A DNA stretch of 21,884 bases from JAJDBU01 sp046756925 (GTDB lineage Bacteria; Nitrospirota; Nitrospiria; SBBL01; JAADHI01). Under the pieces are notes generated by a model. That model worked only from the letters and a program-made list of their open reading frames with translations. It searched no databases and was not told the DNA's origin. The stretch is from assembly GCA_046756925.1 (NCBI GenBank), contig JBHHXH010000048.1, positions 1-21,884 on the forward strand, given 5' to 3'. Positions 7,559 through 15,719 of this stretch are shown one piece after another. A program made the translations under genes and the position numbers. Positions within the stretch are counted from its first letter, which is position 1. Every line of letters begins with the position of its first letter.

Positions 7559-8632
7559 TCAGGGGCTCACGAAAAAGCGGATAAAATCGTTATACATGGC
7601 GAAGACCATTAAAGAGACGATGAGAAACAAACCGACTTGTTGTGCGATTTCCATCTTTTTAAGGCTTAAAGGACGCCCTAATATCCCTTCAATGGAAAAG
7701 AAAACGAGATGTCCGCCATCTAGGACCGGAATCGGAAAAAGGTTGATGAGGCCGAGATTAATGCTCAGGGCCGCGACAAATGAGACGATGTTTAACATGC
7801 CTTGCGATGCTTGTTCTCCGACGATTTGGGCGATCATGATCGGTCCGCCGAGGTTATCCGCCGAGAGCTTTCCCTGAATCATTTTGGCGATGCTGACGAC
7901 GATGAGGACGGATTTCTGGCCTGTTTCCAGTGTGCCGAGATAGACGGCCTTCAGCGGGTTGAAACGCTTGGTGATGTGATCTCCGCTCGGGAGAATCCCG
8001 ATCAGCCATTGGGCGTGTTTTTCGCCGAAGGCGTCTTCGGTTTCTTTCATCCTGGGTGTGATATCGAGACTGACTTGTTCTCCGTTGCGGTCCACCACAA
8101 AAAGCAATGCGCTACCTTCGCTTTTTTGGACCGTTTCCCGAATATCTTCCCACAAGGTAATTTCCCGGTCGCCGATACGCAGGATGCGATCCCCCGGTTG
8201 CAAGCCCCCTTGCTCCGCGGCGGAACCTTCGTGAATTTCTCCCACGACGGCCGTGAGTGTGGGAAAGCCGATCATAAAGATCCCGGAATAAATCATGATG
8301 GCCAATAGGATATTGAAGAGGGGTCCCGCCAGGACGATCGCGATTTTTTTTCTGACCGGTTGCGCAAGGAAGGCATAGGGGCGATCCTCAGCGGGAATTT
8401 CTTCGTTCGGATCGTCCCCCAGCATTCGAACGTAGCCGCCCAAGGGGAGTGCAGATAAGCAGTACTCCGTCGGCCCCACCTTTTTGGACAAGAGCTTGGG
8501 GCCGAAACCGACGGAAAACGTTTTCACTTGCACGCCGCACATTCTTGCAACGAGGTAATGACCGAATTCGTGAAAGACGACGATGATTCCCAACACCACA
8601 ATAAATGTGAGTATCGATGTCGCACTAAACAT
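7559..8632 (-). CDS. rseP: RIP metalloprotease RseP (site-2 protease)
   Basis: A zinc intramembrane protease that cuts membrane-bound anti-sigma factors and leftover signal peptides. The first membrane helix has the HEFGH motif (H21, E22, H25), and the last conserved membrane segment has NLFPIPVLDGG with the third ligand Asp. There is one PDZ domain (about 125-195, VGEIHEGSAAEQGGLQPGDRI). The 357 residues are short because E. coli RseP (450) has two PDZ domains; single-PDZ forms are common outside gammaproteobacteria. The start has an excellent AAAGGAGAACCCAA upstream. It lies 64 bases after dxr in the usual order uppS-cdsA-dxr-rseP, so envelope maintenance is its likely job. No anti-sigma partner is visible. 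Confidence 0.95.
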   Translation of the reverse strand: MFSATSILTFIVVLGIIVVFHEFGHYLVARMCGVQVKTFSVGFGPKLLSKKVGPTEYCLSALPLGGYVRMLGDDPNEEIPAEDRPYAFLAQPVRKKIAIVLAGPLFNILLAIMIYSGIFMIGFPTLTAVVGEIHEGSAAEQGGLQPGDRILRIGDREITLWEDIRETVQKSEGSALLFVVDRNGEQVSLDITPRMKETEDAFGEKHAQWLIGILPSGDHITKRFNPLKAVYLGTLETGQKSVLIVVSIAKMIQGKLSADNLGGPIMIAQIVGEQASQGMLNIVSFVAALSINLGLINLFPIPVLDGGHLVFFSIEGILGRPLSLKKMEIAQQVGLFLIVSLMVFAMYNDFIRFFVSP

Positions 8633-8696
8633 TTGGGTTCTCCTTTATTATCTTAATTATCTTAAACAACGCTCAAGGCAAAAGGGGAGCATCGGC

Positions 8697-9860
8697 TTAG
8701 CATGAGGCGATTTGCGCGATGCGCCGCCTTCCCTCGTTTCTCGCCCAGCGATCCGCCTCGAACACATCCCCCAAGTCTTGGACCGCTTGAGGCCGATGCG
8801 CATCGACCGTTTTCTGAATGACCTGATTGATCTCTAAAAAACCGATAGATCTGTCTAAGAATGCCTGGACGGCCACCTCGTTCGCTGCATTTAAAACGGA
8901 CGGGATTGTCCCCCCTCTCTTCAATGCATTGTAGGCCGTGGAGAGGAGGGGAAAAGCATGCGTGTCGGGTCGCTCAAATGTTAACGTTCCAAGCTCGGTC
9001 AAGTCAAGGGAAGGAAGTGAAAGCGGAGTCCTTTCCGGGTAGTTCAAAACATATGAGATTGGCGTGCGCATATCCGGGAGTCCCAACTGAGCGATCACCG
9101 AGCGATCGACAAATTCGACCATCGAGTGAACGATGCTTTCCGGGTGAATCACTACATCGATTTGCCCGGGAGGAATGTCGAAAAGCCATCTCGCCTCGAT
9201 GATTTCAAGTCCTTTGTTCATCAAGGTTGCGGAGTCGATGGAAATCTTGGGTCCCATCTTCCAGTTCGGATGGGCCAAGGCTTCCTTTGGGGTGATGCTC
9301 CGTTTCCTTTCATTCGATAAACGAAGGAGCGGGCCGCCCGAAGCGGTTAGGATGATTCGCCGGATATCCTGATTGCGTTCGCCGTGCAACACTTGAAAGA
9401 TTGCAGAATGTTCACTGTCGATCGGCAGAATCGGCACCCCTTTTAATTTGGCTTCCCGTTGGATTATTTCCCCGGCCATGACAAGCGGTTCTTTATTGGC
9501 CAGGGCCACCGTTTTTCCGGCCTTGATCGCCGAGAGGGTTGGGAGCAATCCCGCCGCGCCCACAATCGCCGAGATCACGAGATCCGCTTCAGGGAGACGG
9601 GCGACTTCTTGCAAGCCTTCTTCTCCCCCCAGCACCTCCACCGTGGCGCGTCCCATTCGGTTTGCCAAGGCGGATGCGGCCTTTTTGTCGGCCAGGGAAA
9701 CGACTTTCGGCCGATGGGTCCGGATGATTTTTTCAAGTTTAACATCGCTCGATTTGGCCGTCAAACCGATGATTTGAAAACGTTCCGGAAAGCGGCTAAG
9801 GATGTCGAGGGTATTGTCTCCAATGGAACCGGTCGCTCCGAGAATGACGATTTTCTTCAT
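8697..9860 (-). CDS. dxr: 1-deoxy-D-xylulose 5-phosphate reductoisomerase
   Basis: The second enzyme of the MEP isoprenoid pathway; it rearranges and reduces DXP to MEP with NADPH and a divalent metal. The N-terminal nucleotide fold begins KKIVILGATGSIGDNTL. The catalytic region has NKEPLVMAG (122-130), the metal-binding PIDSEHSAI (D148, E150), SGGPLLR (174-180), HPNWKMGPKISIDSATLMNK and the E219/E222 region. I start it at the ATG at 9860, giving 387 residues beginning with the family's usual MKKI; a TTG 36 bases upstream keeps the frame open but adds sequence not expected before the nucleotide fold. It lies 60 bases after cdsA. Confidence 0.95.
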   Translation of the reverse strand: MKKIVILGATGSIGDNTLDILSRFPERFQIIGLTAKSSDVKLEKIIRTHRPKVVSLADKKAASALANRMGRATVEVLGGEEGLQEVARLPEADLVISAIVGAAGLLPTLSAIKAGKTVALANKEPLVMAGEIIQREAKLKGVPILPIDSEHSAIFQVLHGERNQDIRRIILTASGGPLLRLSNERKRSITPKEALAHPNWKMGPKISIDSATLMNKGLEIIEARWLFDIPPGQIDVVIHPESIVHSMVEFVDRSVIAQLGLPDMRTPISYVLNYPERTPLSLPSLDLTELGTLTFERPDTHAFPLLSTAYNALKRGGTIPSVLNAANEVAVQAFLDRSIGFLEINQVIQKTVDAHRPQAVQDLGDVFEADRWARNEGRRRIAQIASC

Positions 9861-9920
9861 ACATTGCCGCCGAGTGACGAATATTGCATCTGCCAAATCC
9901 TAAGATTTGTCATGTGCTAA

Positions 9921-10670
9921 TTATATTTTAAATACAATAAGATAATAATAAAGGAGCGGGGCCGCGAAGGCAATACTATCGAGTTTATCGAAAAGTCCGC
10001 CGTGCGCCGGGACCAGGGCGCTTGAATCTTTGACACCGGCAGACCGCTTCAACATCGACTCCGCCAGATCTCCCATTTGCCCGAAAACTCCCAATAGGAG
10101 GGAAAGCGCGGCCACAGCGCCCCATGAAAGGAGGGGGAGAAAGGTCGATTTGGCCAAGAGGCCTCCCAGAAAGGTGACGACCAGACCCCCGATGGCCCCT
10201 TCCACCGTTTTATTTGGGCTGATGCGTGGCGCGAGTTTATGACGCCCGATCCTTCTCCCGACATAGTAGGCTCCGGCGTCGCCTCCCCAGATCATCAATA
10301 ATAACATGACGATCAATTCCCTCCCTTGGGGGTGATGCCGAATGAGAATCAGGTGTCCCAAAAAGCCGGCAATGTACATAATCCCAAAGGAAAGCGCGGC
10401 AGAGGTGGTGAGGGTCCGGTCGATTTCCTGGCGGGTTGAAAGGGTGTATAAGAGGACCGACATCGATAGGAGGGTGACCCCGGCCAGAAGGGGAAGCCGG
10501 AAGTAGATCATGCTTAAAAGACAGAAACCCAGTCCGAGCCCGAACACAATCGGTCTTCTTTGGTCTTCGGGGAAAAAAAGGAGATAGTATTCATACTGGG
10601 CGCGAAGAATGGCCATGCTGATGAAGATAAAAAATAAAAATGGGGATAGATTCCAGATAAGCCAGGCCAC
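9921..10670 (-). CDS. cdsA: Phosphatidate cytidylyltransferase (CDP-diacylglycerol synthase)
   Basis: An integral membrane enzyme making CDP-diacylglycerol from phosphatidate and CTP, the precursor of all phospholipids. The CdsA signature is clear near the C-terminus (about 200-232): GDLAESMLKRSAGVKD, then PAHGGLFDKLDS; SPNKTVEG (151-158) and GGDAGAYYVGR are also conserved. About eight hydrophobic segments are visible. The GTG at 10670 is the first ordinary start, but the frame continues upstream through RQSRLLTAILLLPAVAW, which resembles the true N-terminus of this family. The only start-like codons there are ATC (10715), GTT and ATA, just after the uppS stop and behind AAAGGAA. The real start is therefore probably unconventional, giving about 264 residues. 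Confidence 0.93.
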   Translation of the reverse strand: MAWLIWNLSPFLFFIFISMAILRAQYEYYLLFFPEDQRRPIVFGLGLGFCLLSMIYFRLPLLAGVTLLSMSVLLYTLSTRQEIDRTLTTSAALSFGIMYIAGFLGHLILIRHHPQGRELIVMLLLMIWGGDAGAYYVGRRIGRHKLAPRISPNKTVEGAIGGLVVTFLGGLLAKSTFLPLLSWGAVAALSLLLGVFGQMGDLAESMLKRSAGVKDSSALVPAHGGLFDKLDSIAFAAPLLYYYLIVFKI

Positions 10671-10717
10671 GGCCGGCAGAAGGAGTATGGCGGTAAGGAG
10701 ACGGCTTTGTCGGATAA

Positions 10718-11554
10718 CTATCGTTCCTTTTCGGTGATTGCCTTGTTGTTGGAGTCGTTTGCCCGATCGGTACGGGTGGCCCCTTCCGAGATCAGCCCGA
10801 AACGACGTTCCCTTCCTTGGTAATCGAGTAGGGCCAGGAGAAAGTCTTTCTTCCTAAAATCGGGCCATAATGTTTTGGTAAAGTAAAGTTCGGTGTAGGC
10901 GACCTGCCAAAGAAAAAAGTTGCTGATGCGGACTTCCCCGCTTGTGCGGATCATCAGGTCCGGGTCTGGAATATCGCTTGAGTAAAGATAGGTGGAAAAC
11001 CGGTCTTCATCCAAATCTTTCAGTGAGAGTTTTTCTTGCCGGATTTCTTCAAATGCCCTTTTGGCGGCATCGACAATTTCTGTTCGGCCGCCGTAACTCA
11101 GGGCCAAAACGAGTGTCATTTCAGTATTTTTTTTGGTTTTTTTCTCTACCGAATGAATTAACTTGGCAACGGAGCTCTGGAGACGATCGATTTGGCCGAT
11201 GGCTTGAAAGCGAATGCCGTTTTCCATCATGGTCTTGAGTTCTTTGTTTAAATACTGCTCGAGCAGGATCATCAATTGGTTGATCTCTTTGACGGGCCGG
11301 TTCCAATTTTCGTTGGAAAATGCGTAAAGCGTGAGGGTTTCTATACCGATTTTTCGAGCCAAAGTAATGATTTCACGGACGGATCGGATGCCTTGCCGGT
11401 GACCATAAATACGGGAAAGCCGCCGCTGAGCCGCCCAGCGACCGTTGCCGTCCATGATGATGGCGACATGTTTCGGGAGGTTTTTCGCATCCAGTTGGTT
11501 TAGGAGTACGGTCTCTTCATTTGCAGTCTTATTTTTAGCGGAGGCATCCCCCAT
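10718..11554 (-). CDS. uppS: Undecaprenyl diphosphate synthase (cis-prenyltransferase)
   Basis: Makes the C55 lipid carrier used for peptidoglycan and O-antigen synthesis by cis-condensation of isopentenyl diphosphate. The family motifs are all present: HVAIIMDGNGRWA with catalytic D35, GHRQGIRSVREI, TLYAFSNENWNRP, ALSYGGRTEIVDA, and the C-terminal DPDLMIRTSGEVRISNFFLWQ and YTELYF. The start chosen is the ATG at 11554, giving 278 residues with a ~25-residue polar extension before the conserved core. A TTG at 11617 would lengthen this to 299. It is followed directly by cdsA (TAG at 10718-10720) and precedes dxr and rseP. No frr or pyrH is seen upstream, although those often accompany uppS. Confidence 0.95.
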   Translation of the reverse strand: MGDASAKNKTANEETVLLNQLDAKNLPKHVAIIMDGNGRWAAQRRLSRIYGHRQGIRSVREIITLARKIGIETLTLYAFSNENWNRPVKEINQLMILLEQYLNKELKTMMENGIRFQAIGQIDRLQSSVAKLIHSVEKKTKKNTEMTLVLALSYGGRTEIVDAAKRAFEEIRQEKLSLKDLDEDRFSTYLYSSDIPDPDLMIRTSGEVRISNFFLWQVAYTELYFTKTLWPDFRKKDFLLALLDYQGRERRFGLISEGATRTDRANDSNNKAITEKER

Positions 11555-11724
11555 TGATCGGGCTCTTTTTGCTCTCAAGTCTTTTGTTGTCTTATCAATA
11601 TCCCGGAAGGGGTTCAAGGTTTTTTGTATCGGGGAATCCGCATTGTCCCTGTAGACGCCTATGTCGGATGCCTATGTGATCCCTAAGCATGATATCTTTC
11701 TTGATGATGTTATTCAAATCATCC

Positions 11725-12486
11725 TTAATTATTTTGCCGTTGTTCAAAGAGCTGGTATTGAAGATGTTCCAAAATGAGATCGCTTTCTTCAGATTGGTTG
11801 ATTATGACATGAATTTCGGCGATCGATTTTGCCGAGTAGGTGTTTTTTATCGTCAATAGCATCGAAAATCTGCCTTCTTCCCGGCCGATTTCCAAGGGGA
11901 TGAAGTACCGATTCCCTCCCGAACGGGCCGCTTCCAATTGCGACCCGGGTGGGAGGGTTACGATGTTAAAGCGGCCTGTTTCATTGAGCGCCGCCACCAA
12001 TTCGTTCATTAAAAAGGCATGACCCTTATCGGAAGTCATCGAAACCGCCATTGGAATACGCGTCGCCGGCAATCGCACCCGATCGCCTTTTTGTATCCGT
12101 TTTGTCGGTCCGATGAATTCGGCGAGGAGGTGAGGCCTCTCTAAACGGATGACTTCCACGATTCCCAGTTCGTCCTCAAATCTCCCAAGCGGGACGCCGG
12201 TGACAGGGTGGAAAAACGGCTTGTCCTCGCGATACACGGTTAGCAGTATACCACTTGCCAATCCGAGTTGTTTGCCAAGTTCAACCTCGACTTGGTTCTC
12301 CCTCAGGGCCACAATCTCTCCATCGACCTTTGGAAAGTAGGTCAAAATCGCCCTGGCCACATCGTCGATATTTCCTTCAATGGTGTTGGGTGGAGCGGCT
12401 TCGGTCGAAGTGAATTTCATCATCGTCAATGAAGATAAAACGATCAGAATCAAAGCCAGACGCAGACGGTTTTTCACGGTTTTCAT
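11725..12486 (-). CDS. Exported FlgT-like protein, first gene of the isoprenoid operon
   Basis: A 253-residue protein with an N-terminal signal peptide (KNRLRLALILIVLSS, cleavage probable near TEAAPP) and no further membrane segments. The mature part has an OB-like stretch, about residues 54-130 (GEIVALRENQVEVELGKQLG, then FHPVTGVPLGRFEDELGIVEV), resembling domains of flagellar assembly protein FlgT and related periplasmic proteins. The second half (about 150-245, MAVSMTSDKGHAFLMNELVA onward) may be a separate domain. No flagellar gene is nearby, so a flagellar role is not supported. The gene begins only about 12 bases after the predicted start site of the promoter at 12505-12533 and has no ribosome binding site, so its mRNA may be near-leaderless. 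Function unknown; the family resemblance is from memory and tentative. Confidence 0.72.
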   Translation of the reverse strand: MKTVKNRLRLALILIVLSSLTMMKFTSTEAAPPNTIEGNIDDVARAILTYFPKVDGEIVALRENQVEVELGKQLGLASGILLTVYREDKPFFHPVTGVPLGRFEDELGIVEVIRLERPHLLAEFIGPTKRIQKGDRVRLPATRIPMAVSMTSDKGHAFLMNELVAALNETGRFNIVTLPPGSQLEAARSGGNRYFIPLEIGREEGRFSMLLTIKNTYSAKSIAEIHVIINQSEESDLILEHLQYQLFEQRQNN

Positions 12487-12504
12487 GTCAGGAAATAATA
12501 TGTG

Positions 12505-12533
12505 AGAATAGGCCCACGGCTAAAAAATGTCAA
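12505..12533 (-). promoter_or_regulatory. Sigma-70-type promoter for the uppS-proS operon
   Basis: Read on the minus strand: TTGACA, 17 bases, TATTCT. The -35 is perfect, spacing ideal and the -10 matches four of six. The predicted start is about 12498. It drives the FlgT-like gene and, with no obvious terminator between, uppS through proS. It is divergent from the yebC promoter with the two -35 boxes 24 bases apart. Confidence 0.6.
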
Positions 12534-12557
12534 ATAAATTGATTCGATTCTTCCAAA

Positions 12558-12587
12558 TTGACACTTCCTTCGCAATTATGCTAAAAA
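12558..12587 (+). promoter_or_regulatory. Probable sigma-70-type promoter for yebC-ruv
   Basis: TTGACA (12558-12563), 18 bases, TAAAAA (12582-12587). The -35 is perfect; the -10 matches four of six with spacing one over ideal. The AT-rich stretch that follows leads to the yebC start at 12632, a leader of about 38 bases. Confidence 0.4.
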
Positions 12588-12631
12588 AAAACCAGTTTTT
12601 CCATATTATTATACAAGGTTGTGGTATCGAT

Positions 12632-13384
12632 ATGTCGGGTCATTCCAAATGGGCGACGACAAAACATAAAAAGGCCGCGGCAGATGCCAAACGCGGTTCG
12701 ACCTTTACGAAGCTGATCCGGGAAATCACGGTGGCGGCGAAGGCGGGCGGAGGAGATCCGGATGGGAATCCACGCTTGAGGACCGCCATTTTAAGGGCAA
12801 AAGAAGCGAATATGCCGTTCGACAATATCAAGAAAGCAATTCAAAAAGGGACGGGAGAACTCCCCGGAACGGTGTACGAAGAAGCGACCTACGAGGGTTA
12901 CGGTCCCGGTGGCGTTGCCTTGTTTATTCAGATCACGACCGACAACAAGAATCGAACCGTTTCCGAAGTCCGTCATCTTTTGGGCAAACACGGAGGAAGT
13001 ATGGCGGAAGCCGGAAGCGTTGCCTGGATGTTCGAGCGGAAGGGATTGATTACCGTCGAAAAGGAGGCCGTCGATGAAGAACGGTTAATGACTTTATCAC
13101 TCGATGCCGGGGCGGAAGACCTTCGTTCAGAGGATGCCTCGAATTTCGAGGTGTTAACGGATCCGACCGCATTCGAAAGCGTCAAACAGGCCTTGTTGGA
13201 TGCGGGCCTGAGGCCCGGTTTCGCAGAGATGACCTTCCTGCCGCAGTCAACCGTTCGCTTGGAGGGAAAGACGGCGGAGCAAATGCTTCGTTTGATGGAG
13301 ATTCTCGAGGAGCATGACGATGTACAGCACGTTTATGCCAACTTTGATATTCCCGACGACGTGATTGCCAGGGTCACGGGATAG
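12632..13384 (+). CDS. yebC: YebC/PmpR family protein (TACO1 family)
   Basis: A 250-residue member of a widespread family first annotated as transcriptional regulators and more recently linked to ribosome function on difficult sequences. The start ATG gives the canonical N-terminus MSGHSKWATTKHKKAAADAK; the frame stays open upstream without a sensible N-terminus. Further family blocks are KEANMPFDNIKKAIQKGTGE, YEGYGPGGVA and LLGKHGGSMAEAGSVAWMFERKG. The upstream AAGGTTG is rather far from the start. yebC next to ruvCAB is a common bacterial arrangement; it precedes ruvC by 92 bases on the same strand. Confidence 0.95.
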   Translation: MSGHSKWATTKHKKAAADAKRGSTFTKLIREITVAAKAGGGDPDGNPRLRTAILRAKEANMPFDNIKKAIQKGTGELPGTVYEEATYEGYGPGGVALFIQITTDNKNRTVSEVRHLLGKHGGSMAEAGSVAWMFERKGLITVEKEAVDEERLMTLSLDAGAEDLRSEDASNFEVLTDPTAFESVKQALLDAGLRPGFAEMTFLPQSTVRLEGKTAEQMLRLMEILEEHDDVQHVYANFDIPDDVIARVTG

Positions 13385-13476
13385 TCCCTTCCTTCGGGCC
13401 CAATGGATGCGACACCGATCCATTCACACCTCATGATGATTTAGGTTCATGACGATTCATATGAGATGAAGATGAA

Positions 13477-14004
13477 ATGTCTATATTAGGGGTCGATCCG
13501 GGTTTGGGCGTCACCGGATTTGCCTTATTGGATGACGGACCTTCGGGACAACTGGTGTTCCGGAAGTCCGGCGAGATTCGAACCCATCCGAAGACCCCCT
13601 TTCCAGAACGCTTGAAGCAGATCTTCGATCATATACTCTCCGAGATCGACTCGGAAGCGCCGTCGGCCCTGGCCATTGAAGACACCTTCCTCTCACGGAA
13701 TTTTAAATCGGCGATGAAGCTTGGACAGGCCAGAGCAGCGGCTGTATTGGCGGCGGCATGCCGAAACCGGCCTGTATTCGAATATACACCGACATCCGTA
13801 AAAATGTCGGTGGTCGGATACGGCGGGGCGACGAAGATGCAGGTGCAGCGCATGGTGGCGCGCATTCTTCAATTGACGCGCCCGCTGACTTCGGAACATG
13901 AAGCGGATGCGGCGGCTGTGGCGATTTGCCATATTCACTCGGCGTGTTGCCCTTCTCAGACGCCTCTTCCACTCCAAGCGGTGTCGGGAACGGGCCGGAA
14001 ATGA
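13477..14004 (+). CDS. ruvC: Holliday junction resolvase RuvC
   Basis: A metal-dependent endonuclease that cuts Holliday junctions symmetrically with RuvAB during recombinational repair. The 175 residues match the usual length. Catalytic acids are visible as D7 (ILGVDPGLGVTGFA), E68 (ALAIEDTFLSRNFKSA) and the pair in SEHEADAAAVAICH (near H141 and D144). The KLGQARAAAVLAA and YTPTSVKMSVVGYGGATKMQV blocks are typical. Its stop TGA overlaps the ruvA ATG (ATGA), implying coupling. The upstream GAAGATGAA is a weak ribosome binding site. Confidence 0.96.
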   Translation: MSILGVDPGLGVTGFALLDDGPSGQLVFRKSGEIRTHPKTPFPERLKQIFDHILSEIDSEAPSALAIEDTFLSRNFKSAMKLGQARAAAVLAAACRNRPVFEYTPTSVKMSVVGYGGATKMQVQRMVARILQLTRPLTSEHEADAAAVAICHIHSACCPSQTPLPLQAVSGTGRK

Positions 14005-14612
14005 TTGCCTCGGTCCACGGTTTGATCACACGAAAATCGACGACCGACCTCATCGTGGAGGTGCATGGGATCGGTTACGAGGTCTTTGTGCCCCTCTGTA
14101 CGTTCTACCGGCTTCCGGAGGAAAAAGAACAGGTCTTCCTCCATATCCATACGCATGTGAGAGAAGATGCGTTTCAACTGTTCGGTTTTTTGTCCCGTCA
14201 CGAAAAATCGCTATTCTTGCTTTTGTTGGGGGTCTCCGGAGTGGGACCGAAGCTTGCGCTCAATATCCTGTCCGGCATCGATCCGAATGAATTGGTGGCG
14301 GCGCTCAGGGAAGGCCGTGTTCATACCTTAAAAGCCATTCCGGGAGTGGGTCCGAAGATGGCCGGGAGACTCGCCCTCGAATTAAAGGAAAAAGTGGCGC
14401 AACTGGACAGCGCCGGCGTCAAACCCCCTGAAGAGATCGACAGCAGCGATGACGCGCTTCGAGAGGATGCGCTTTCCGCACTGGTTAACCTTGGATATCA
14501 TCGCTCGGAAGTCAATCGAATACTCGATCAAATGATCACCGTGCATGACAGCGATCACTCGGCCGAGGATTTGATCAAAGAATGCTTGAAGCATTTGGCC
14601 AAGGTAAAATAA
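14001..14612 (+). CDS. ruvA: Holliday junction branch-migration protein RuvA
   Basis: The DNA-binding subunit of RuvAB; a tetramer holds the four-way junction open for RuvB. The 203 residues equal the usual length. The N-terminal OB domain starts MIASVHGLITRKSTTDLIVE; the middle has two helix-hairpin-helix motifs, LGVSGVGPK (about 76-84) and IPGVGPKMAGRLALEL (about 113-128). An acidic linker then leads to the C-terminal three-helix domain (about 153-203) that contacts RuvB. The start chosen is the ATG overlapping the ruvC stop; an in-frame ATG 75 bases upstream lies inside ruvC and adds unrelated residues. Confidence 0.96.
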   Translation: MIASVHGLITRKSTTDLIVEVHGIGYEVFVPLCTFYRLPEEKEQVFLHIHTHVREDAFQLFGFLSRHEKSLFLLLLGVSGVGPKLALNILSGIDPNELVAALREGRVHTLKAIPGVGPKMAGRLALELKEKVAQLDSAGVKPPEEIDSSDDALREDALSALVNLGYHRSEVNRILDQMITVHDSDHSAEDLIKECLKHLAKVK

Positions 14613-14653
14613 ATACATGTTTTGGATTCATTATAGAGAAAATGGAATGAATC

Positions 14654-15679
14654 ATGGATATGAATAAGCGGATTGTTTCGGCCGACTCCGAGGGAGGGGA
14701 GCGGCAAAGCGATTTAAACCTCAGACCGGCCATGCTGGATGAATATGTGGGTCAGGCCAAGATCAAGGAGACGCTCAAGATCTATATCGGCGCGGCCAAA
14801 AAAAGGGGAGATGTGCTGGACCATGTGATTTTTTATGGCCCGCCGGGGCTGGGCAAGACCACGCTTGCCAATATTATCGCCCGGGAGATGGGCGTCAATA
14901 TCAAGGCGACCTCCGGTCCTGCCGTGGAGCGCCCCGGCGATCTTGTCGCGATTTTAAGCAACTTGCAGGAGGGGGATGTTTTTTTTATCGATGAGATCCA
15001 TCGCCTCCATCCGACCGTGGAAGAAGTGCTTTATCCGGCGATGGAGGACTACCAGATCGATATCATCATCGGCCAGGGTCCTTCGGCGCGGACCTTGAAA
15101 TTAAATCTGCCCCGCTTTACCCTGGTGGGCGCCACCACCCGTGCGGGATTGCTCACATCGCCCTTGCGCGACCGCTTCGGCGTGACCAACCGCCTTGAGT
15201 TTTACGAGCCGGCCGAACTCCAGCAAATCGTACTTCGCTCGGCCAAGATCATCAATCTTCAGATCACGGCGGAGGCCGCTTTGGAGATTGCAGCCCGCAC
15301 CCGCGGTACGCCGCGCATTGCGAATCGGGTCTTGAGGCGGGTGCGCGACTATGCCGAAGTCAAATCGGACGGTACGGTGGATCGCGCCATTGCCGAGGCG
15401 GCGTTGTCAAAAATGGATATCGATTCGGTGGGATTCGATGCGCTGGATCGGAAGTTGCTGCGCCTCATCATCGAGAAATTCGGCGGCGGTCCGGTCGGCA
15501 TCGAGACCTTGGCGACCGCTGTCGGTGAAGAAAAAGAAGCCCTGGAGGATGTTTACGAACCCTTTCTCATTCAGAAAGGCTTTCTAGATCGCACGCCCCG
15601 TGGACGGATGGCGACGGCCTTGGCCTACCGGCATTTCGGACTCACGCAGGAAAAAGGCGGACAGGCCCGCCTTTGGTGA
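14654..15679 (+). CDS. ruvB: Holliday junction branch-migration ATPase RuvB
   Basis: The AAA+ motor that drives branch migration. The 341 residues match the family. Walker A is GPPGLGKTT (62-70), Walker B FFIDEIHR (110-117), sensor 1 TLVGATTRAG (156-165), the arginine-finger region LRDRFG (171-176) and sensor 2 GTPRIANRVLRRVRD. The C-terminal winged-helix domain ends in LDRTPRGRMATALAYRHFG. The gene lies 41 bases after ruvA with GGAA upstream of the ATG. It completes an ordinary ruvCAB operon downstream of yebC. Confidence 0.97.
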   Translation: MDMNKRIVSADSEGGERQSDLNLRPAMLDEYVGQAKIKETLKIYIGAAKKRGDVLDHVIFYGPPGLGKTTLANIIAREMGVNIKATSGPAVERPGDLVAILSNLQEGDVFFIDEIHRLHPTVEEVLYPAMEDYQIDIIIGQGPSARTLKLNLPRFTLVGATTRAGLLTSPLRDRFGVTNRLEFYEPAELQQIVLRSAKIINLQITAEAALEIAARTRGTPRIANRVLRRVRDYAEVKSDGTVDRAIAEAALSKMDIDSVGFDALDRKLLRLIIEKFGGGPVGIETLATAVGEEKEALEDVYEPFLIQKGFLDRTPRGRMATALAYRHFGLTQEKGGQARLW

Positions 15680-15719
15680 GTCCGCCTCGGATTTTTTGAA
15701 CGATTCGAAAAGGAAAACA

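Noticed and set aside
11655..11680. Direct repeat of GCCTATGT between uppS and the FlgT-like gene
   Set aside because: Two 8-base copies 13 bases apart, with no further copies or structure; probably chance.
12527..12631. N-terminal extension of yebC by 35 codons
   Set aside because: The extension overlaps the divergent promoter region and is not family-like, while the internal ATG gives the canonical MSGHSKW start.
13926..14000. N-terminal extension of ruvA by 25 codons
   Set aside because: It lies inside ruvC in another frame; the ATGA overlap start gives the family-standard N-terminus and length.
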